34,462 bases of DNA, taken from an uncultured bacterium. GTDB taxonomy: Bacteria > Planctomycetota > UBA1135 > GCA-002748355. Where the stretch lies: contig CALLZN010000443.1 in the NCBI GenBank assembly GCA_937858895.1, forward strand, positions 1 to 34,462, read 5' to 3'. Within the stretch, counting starts at the first letter, position 1. Every line of letters starts with the position of its first letter. The notes below the pieces were generated by a model, which did no database searches, was not told the origin of the DNA, and was given only the letters and a program-made list of their open reading frames with translations. Shown piece by piece: positions 30,193 to 34,462 of the stretch. A program made the translations under genes and the position numbers.

Positions 30193-31920
30193 ATGACCTT
30201 TCGTCTTTGGATCGTTGGCGCGGACACGAGCGTGCCTGTGAGCTTGCCCAGCGATCGTTGCATCGTCGGGCGCGCTCCTGACGCGGATATCCGCATCGAC
30301 GACGCGCTCGCGAGCCGCAAGCATGCCTTGCTGCAGCAACGCCATGGTCGCCTCTTCATCTGCGACTTCGCGGTGCGCAACCCGACCCGTGTCAACGACC
30401 AGCCGATCCGGGGCGAAACCGAGATCGTCGCTGGCGACAGGCTCTTGATCGGCTCGACCACAATCGAGGTTGGCCATCGCGCAGATGTGCGGGTCCGCGT
30501 GCGTCCGACGACGCGGACCCGCGAAGTCGAGACCACCGTCTCCATCGACACTGCTGCCTTGTCAGCCGAGGATGTCGACGCGACGACGACCTTGGTCGAG
30601 CGCATCGCGAGATCGCTCCAGACCGTCTGGGACAGCGAGGACGCCGCCGAACTCTGGCTCGGCCTGTGCAACACCTTGGTGCCGAACAACTGCTGCGTAG
30701 TCACGCTCCTGGAGGAGGGTGACAACTTGCGCGTGCTCGCTGCGTCAGGCGCGGTGCCGCCGGGCGCAGCGATCGACGTCACGAAGCGCTTGCTCTCTCT
30801 GCTCCGCACGAAGCGCGATGTCGTCTGCATACGGCAAACGCCGGGAACCGAAGAGGGCAGCCTCTTGCTCGCCGTCGTCGCTCCGGTCCTCGTTGCCGGC
30901 CAACTCCGTGGCCTCGTCTACGCCGCGCGTCGCCCCGAGGACGATTGGCCGAAGCGCGATCTCGCGCTGTTGCGCGCCTTGACAATCATGATCGCGACTC
31001 GGATCGAGACGCTCGAACGCGTGCAAGCGCTCGAGGCGAGGATGGCCACCGAGCGTGCTAAGACAGTTCCGGCGGACTTCGTCGGCATCAGCCCTGCGAT
31101 CCTCGAACTAGAGCGTCGGGCGTTGAGCCACTCTTCGTCTCTCGGCTTCGTTGTGCTCGGCGAAACGGGGAGCGGAAAGCTCGCTTTCGCACGCTGGATC
31201 CACAACAAGACTTGTCACGGCCGCGAGCCCGGTCGCTTCCTGAGCATTGACTTCCTCGACCAGCAGGAGAACGTGGCGGCGGCACGCACGGCCGTCCAAG
31301 CGCTGGTGAGCGCGCCGTTGTCCGGGGACTCAACCCTCTGTCTGCGCAACCTCCTCCAAGCCTCACGAGAGGTTCAAGCCGACTTCGCGGCCCTGCTCGC
31401 GCGCCGCACATGCCGCATCATTGTTACGGCATGCGCAACAAAGACGGACTTCTACAACGAAGTCGAAGCTTCACTTGCAGCCTTGCTCTCTCCCCAACCC
31501 TATGAGATCCCACCCCTGCGCCAGCGCGCCGAGGACTTGGAGCTCCTCGTTGATTTCTTTTGTATCCAGGCGGCGCGTGATTATCGCATCCCGGTCGCGA
31601 CGCTGAGCCCCCGCTCCTTCGACCGCCTCCGCATGCATGGATGGCCCGGGAACGTCGAAGAGCTGCGCCGTGCCATTGAAAACGCAGCGATGCGCTCGGG
31701 CGGGGCCCAGATCATGCCGAAGCACCTACCGAAGCTCGCGCCTGACGTGACGAACGATGCCCCAGCGATCGAAGTGCCAAGCCTCGAAGAAGTGGAGCGC
31801 CTGCACATCCTCCACGTCCTCGAAGTCGCAGGTGGCAACAAGGTGCTCGCGTCGAAATTTCTAGGTATCGCCAACTCGACGCTCTACGAGAAGATGAAGA
31901 AGTATGGGATCCAGAGCTGA
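30193..31920 (+). CDS. FHA-GAF-AAA-Fis regulator with degenerate sigma-54-activator ATPase
   Basis: The 575-residue protein has an N-terminal FHA domain (about 1-95) with CIVGRAPDADIRI, SRKH at 41-44 and NPTRVND, expected to bind phosphothreonine. A GAF-like domain follows (about 140-280). The AAA domain has GETGSGK (323-329) and PPLRQRAEDLELL, WPGNVEELRRAIENA, and a Fis-type helix-turn-helix is at the end (ASKFLGIANSTLYEKMKKYG). This is the plan of sigma-54 activators. Two features are missing: the GAFTGA loop that touches sigma-54, and the Walker B aspartate-glutamate (GDSTLCLRNL replaces GGTLFLDE). It probably cannot activate sigma-54 but may bind DNA or phosphoproteins. Start at ATG 30193. 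It ends 64 bases before an exported protein gene on the same strand, which it might control. Confidence 0.85.
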   Translation: MTFRLWIVGADTSVPVSLPSDRCIVGRAPDADIRIDDALASRKHALLQQRHGRLFICDFAVRNPTRVNDQPIRGETEIVAGDRLLIGSTTIEVGHRADVRVRVRPTTRTREVETTVSIDTAALSAEDVDATTTLVERIARSLQTVWDSEDAAELWLGLCNTLVPNNCCVVTLLEEGDNLRVLAASGAVPPGAAIDVTKRLLSLLRTKRDVVCIRQTPGTEEGSLLLAVVAPVLVAGQLRGLVYAARRPEDDWPKRDLALLRALTIMIATRIETLERVQALEARMATERAKTVPADFVGISPAILELERRALSHSSSLGFVVLGETGSGKLAFARWIHNKTCHGREPGRFLSIDFLDQQENVAAARTAVQALVSAPLSGDSTLCLRNLLQASREVQADFAALLARRTCRIIVTACATKTDFYNEVEASLAALLSPQPYEIPPLRQRAEDLELLVDFFCIQAARDYRIPVATLSPRSFDRLRMHGWPGNVEELRRAIENAAMRSGGAQIMPKHLPKLAPDVTNDAPAIEVPSLEEVERLHILHVLEVAGGNKVLASKFLGIANSTLYEKMKKYGIQS

Positions 31921-31984
31921 GACTCGCTGGCGGGTCGCTGCGCTCACAGTGCACGGCGCCCACGATAACCAACTATATATCGCA

Positions 31985-33928
31985 ATGAGAACAGTCCTTG
32001 CGGTCACGATGCGGACGTCGCTGACTCAGTCGATATCGCTGCTGCTCGCTCTCACGACCTTGCTCGACGCGTTACCTGCGCAGGGGAGCGAACGCGTCAT
32101 GCTTGTCGGCGCATGCACTCACCCTGACTCTTCTGTGTGGGCGGATGCGGAGGTGCACTGTGTTTCGAACCGCCTCACCCGAATTGCGGCTGGACGCTCG
32201 CGCGAGGGCGACTTGGACGAAGTCGTCGTCACGAGCGACGCACGAGGACGCTTCCGCGCAGCGCTATTACCTGGACGCCCCTACAGCGTCTGGGCCGTCA
32301 CACCCGCCGCGAAGGCGACCGACTCGAACTCACAGGAGAGCGCCAACGGGCGCCTGCTCGCAAGCGGCGTGACCGAGGCTGTCTTCGCCGGCAGCAGCCT
32401 GCGCATCGTCGCCCAGTTGGCGCCACGGCTGCGACGCTGTCGCGTCGTTCGTGAGACCAAAGACGACGTGCTGGACGCTGCCAAGATCTTGCTCGTCCCG
32501 GCGACGGACAACTATCACGAAGTCACGCTCGCGCTTGCAGCCGACGGCACGATCGCTCTGCCGGCGCTTCCGATCGCGCCGCTGCGACTCGAATGTCGGT
32601 CCACCGACGGCAACTTGCTCGCCCTGCGCGAAGTCGCGACCAAAGAAGTCGACACAGAAGAGCTGAACTGGGTCATGGAGCAACGAGAAGCTCGCGAGGT
32701 CAGCGTGCAGGACGAAGCCGGGAACAGCATCGCCGACGCCGCGGTCTTCGTGCGCCCCCTCCTGACGCGCCCGAAGACGTCGAAGGACCCGCTCGAGGAC
32801 TGGAACCACGAACGCTTGTGGTGGCAAGTCGCGCGCAGTGATTCCAAGGGCAAGGTGCGCTTCGTTCCACCTGCTGACCACGTCGATATCACCTTGATCA
32901 TGGCGCCCGGCTATCGACCGGCTTTCCACACAATCGACGAGTCAGAACCTGTCAAGCTCGTCAAGGAGCCAACGACCAAGCTGCGTCTTGTGTATGGCGC
33001 CACCCCGCTCGCAGGCGCCACCGTGCTAGCACTCAGCAATGACCCCGCCCCACGCAAGATCGGAGACCTCGACGTCATGCAGACCGTCGACATGCAGCCA
33101 CGGCTTCACGTGACGGACTCCGACGGCTACGTGGACATTCCGGGTCGACCCAATGTTCGCTTGGAGCTCGTCATCGACTCGACGGTCGCCGATGCAATCG
33201 ACGCTGCGCAATCGGCCGCTCGAAGCCAAGGGCAGGGCGAGCAGACGAAGAATCTCCGCACGATCCATCTCGGGACAGCAACGACCATCCATGACAGTGG
33301 CGCGCGCGCCACGACGTTGAGCGCCGCGACGGATGACGCAAGCCAAAAGACCATCGACATCGCGGCCCTCGCGTGGAAGCGCATCACCGTCCTCGCGCCC
33401 GACGGCTCGGCGCTTGCGTATCCCATGGTCTCGGTCCTCGACTGCCGCGAGGACGGACACAAACCCGGAGTGGTCTACCGCGGTGATAGGCGCGGGCAAG
33501 TGGTGATCGGACTGCCGGCCGCTGACTACTTCGTCCTGGCTGTTGCACAGGGTGTGGGCTTTTGTGAAGGCACGATTGCAAAGAGTGAGCCCATGCTCGA
33601 GTTGAAGCTTGCGCCCTTCACTTCGATGCTCGTCCGCGTCGCGAACAACAAAAACGAAGTGGTACAAGGCGCCCGCGTCTACGTCTCCGGCCAGTGGTGG
33701 CAGCGTCAATTGCGCTTCTTCAGGCAAGTGTCGTCGTGGAACGCCGAAGCGCTGACCCTCACATGCGACGACGAAGGAAAGAGCCGCGTCGACCTTCTGC
33801 CGTGGCCCGGCATCGTCTACTCCGTTCGCGCAGCGGACGCCCTGGGACAGCGCCGCCTCGAGGTAACGAACAACTTGTCGACCGACCGCTTGCCAGAGGT
33901 CCTCGAGCTCACGCTTCCCGACCGCTAG
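31985..33928 (+). CDS. Exported protein with carboxypeptidase-regulatory-like repeats
   Basis: The 647-residue protein begins with a signal peptide (core SISLLLALTTLLDALPAQG), so it is exported. Several beta-sandwich segments follow, such as DARGRFRAALLPGRPYSVWA, SKGKVRFVPPADHVDITLIM and RGQVVIGLPAADYFVLAVA. They resemble the CarboxypepD_reg units of the two proteins at 23663-27204 but are more divergent. No catalytic motif is visible. It follows the FHA regulator after 64 bases. Two starts are possible: ATG 31985 gives a longer N-terminal region and ATG 32009 (MRTSLTQS) gives a more compact signal peptide; neither has a clear RBS. The ORF extends upstream to 31904, which overlaps the regulator gene end. 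Confidence 0.75.
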   Translation: MRTVLAVTMRTSLTQSISLLLALTTLLDALPAQGSERVMLVGACTHPDSSVWADAEVHCVSNRLTRIAAGRSREGDLDEVVVTSDARGRFRAALLPGRPYSVWAVTPAAKATDSNSQESANGRLLASGVTEAVFAGSSLRIVAQLAPRLRRCRVVRETKDDVLDAAKILLVPATDNYHEVTLALAADGTIALPALPIAPLRLECRSTDGNLLALREVATKEVDTEELNWVMEQREAREVSVQDEAGNSIADAAVFVRPLLTRPKTSKDPLEDWNHERLWWQVARSDSKGKVRFVPPADHVDITLIMAPGYRPAFHTIDESEPVKLVKEPTTKLRLVYGATPLAGATVLALSNDPAPRKIGDLDVMQTVDMQPRLHVTDSDGYVDIPGRPNVRLELVIDSTVADAIDAAQSAARSQGQGEQTKNLRTIHLGTATTIHDSGARATTLSAATDDASQKTIDIAALAWKRITVLAPDGSALAYPMVSVLDCREDGHKPGVVYRGDRRGQVVIGLPAADYFVLAVAQGVGFCEGTIAKSEPMLELKLAPFTSMLVRVANNKNEVVQGARVYVSGQWWQRQLRFFRQVSSWNAEALTLTCDDEGKSRVDLLPWPGIVYSVRAADALGQRRLEVTNNLSTDRLPEVLELTLPDR

Positions 33929-34010
33929 GAGCGAGCAGTCATGCCGTGCGCGTGGTAACGCCTGACCCTCGATGCACGACCTCGACAACACCGCGACCAG
34001 ATTGCGATCA

Positions 34011-34024
34011 CTGGTTCACTGGTT
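34011..34024. repeat. Short direct repeat upstream of the integrase fragment
   Basis: CTGGTT occurs twice (34011-34016 and 34019-34024), separated by CA. It lies in a 117-base non-coding stretch between the exported protein and the integrase fragment. It is too short to call an attachment site, but it is noted because integrase sequence follows directly. Confidence 0.3.
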
Positions 34025-34045
34025 GATCCGGCTCTGGCGCTGTGA

Positions 34046-34435
34046 TCGAGTACGAAGGCAGTCCACCGTCAACGAACAGAATACCAAACTCCGGCGTGGC
34101 CCCACGGCGTTCGCCTCGCGACCGAGGAACCGCTGCCGCTCGCCCTCGAGGCGGCTGGACCGAACGCGCGCTTCGCCTACGAGGAGTTCCTCTCCGAGCT
34201 CGCCGAGAACTCGCTCATCGCCTATCGGCGCGCGCTCTTTCGCTTCTTTGCGCACCTGGAAGACCAGGGCCTCGAGCTCCGGGACGTCGGTCCTAAGCAC
34301 GTGCGCTCCTACATCCAGGGGCTGCAGGCCACGATTCGGACGAAGCGTGGCGAAGAGCCAAGGACGAAGCCTGCTTCTAAGCCGACCAAGAAGCTGCATC
34401 TGGCAGCTGTGAGTTCCGGAAACTTCGGCAGCTAG
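34046..34435 (+). pseudogene. Tyrosine integrase, N-terminal fragment (no start, truncated)
   Basis: The frame is open from 34046, just after a TGA at 34043, to TAG at 34433-34435 and contains ARFAYEEFLSELAENSLIAY, FRFFAHLEDQGLELRDVGPK and PTKKLHLAAV. That is the SAM-like core-binding domain of XerC/D-type integrases. In intact relatives LAAV is followed by a phenylalanine-rich helix (RxFFDxLV) and the catalytic domain with Arg, His and Tyr. Here it changes abruptly to SSGNFGS and stops. There is no ATG, GTG or TTG at the front of the frame, so the 5' end is also lost or shifted. The fragment has been broken off at the right edge, probably by a mobile element. Confidence 0.7.
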
Positions 34436-34462
34436 ATTCCGGAAAGTCTGTCCACCCGGCCG
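34408..34462. mobile_element. Possible end of an insertion sequence (repeated TTCCGGAAA)
   Basis: The integrase homology ends near base 34408 and TG is followed by two copies of TTCCGGAAA (34415-34423 and 34437-34445), 22 bases apart. The eight bases TTCCGGAA are themselves a palindrome. Multiple short repeats following a 5'-TG are typical of the ends of IS21-type elements, which is why that family is suggested. No transposase is in the window, because it ends at 34462. The repeats are seen; the identity as an IS end is inferred. Confidence 0.35.

Noticed and set aside
30779..30985. Minus-strand short frame inside the FHA regulator gene
   Set aside because: Arg/Ala-rich shadow with no start context.

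Overview
The window is GC-rich chromosomal DNA (about two-thirds G+C by eye) from a free-living bacterium. It is densely packed with genes on both strands, with many one- to four-base stop/start overlaps and GTG or TTG starts. Three exported proteins built from carboxypeptidase-regulatory-like beta-sandwich repeats, a BlaI/M56 pair, a YhaN-type ATPase and an FHA-GAF-AAA-Fis regulator together suggest Planctomycetota. Myxococcota is the main alternative. No rRNA, tRNA or CRISPR array was seen, and no gene-free stretch exceeds 300 bases.

Layout. 1-2016: the tail of an unknown gene, then a HEAT-repeat-like gene broken by an apparent one-base frameshift. 2094-3101 (-): a SAM methyltransferase. 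3187-6496 (+): a tightly coupled operon of PAP2 phosphatase, GT39 polytopic glycosyltransferase and alpha/beta hydrolase, which looks like polyprenyl-phosphate-linked envelope glycosylation with carrier recycling. 6546-12267 (-): a dabA-dabB-like inorganic carbon uptake operon with an extra NuoM-like membrane subunit as third gene. 12441-14657 (+): a palindromic operator, a BlaI-type repressor and an M56 membrane protease; the operator lies in the divergent region shared with dabA. 14656-14830: a possible decayed histidine-kinase ATPase relic. 14726-19398 (-): a YhaO/SbcD-like nuclease and a YhaN/SbcC-like ATPase with an unusual C-terminal extension. 19616-20206 (-): an unrecognised 196-residue protein.

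20334-23568 (-): a QueG-like iron-sulfur protein, a UMF1-type MFS transporter and an exported beta-lactamase-fold hydrolase. 23663-28900 (+): two carboxypeptidase-regulatory-like proteins and a delta-1-pyrroline-5-carboxylate dehydrogenase whose stop codon lies in a 19-base tandem repeat. 29123-30019 (-): a DUF1444 protein. 30193-33928 (+): an FHA-GAF regulator with a degenerate sigma-54-activator ATPase domain, then a third exported beta-sandwich protein. 34046-34435: a tyrosine-integrase N-terminal fragment with no start codon, broken off at what may be the end of an insertion sequence.

The points most worth following up are the three-gene Dab-type operon and its shared BlaI operator, the degenerate FHA-GAF-AAA regulator, hairpins that mask the ribosome-binding site or start codon at several coupled gene junctions (the one at 3976-3995 is a perfect 8-bp stem), and the interrupted integrase at the right edge.
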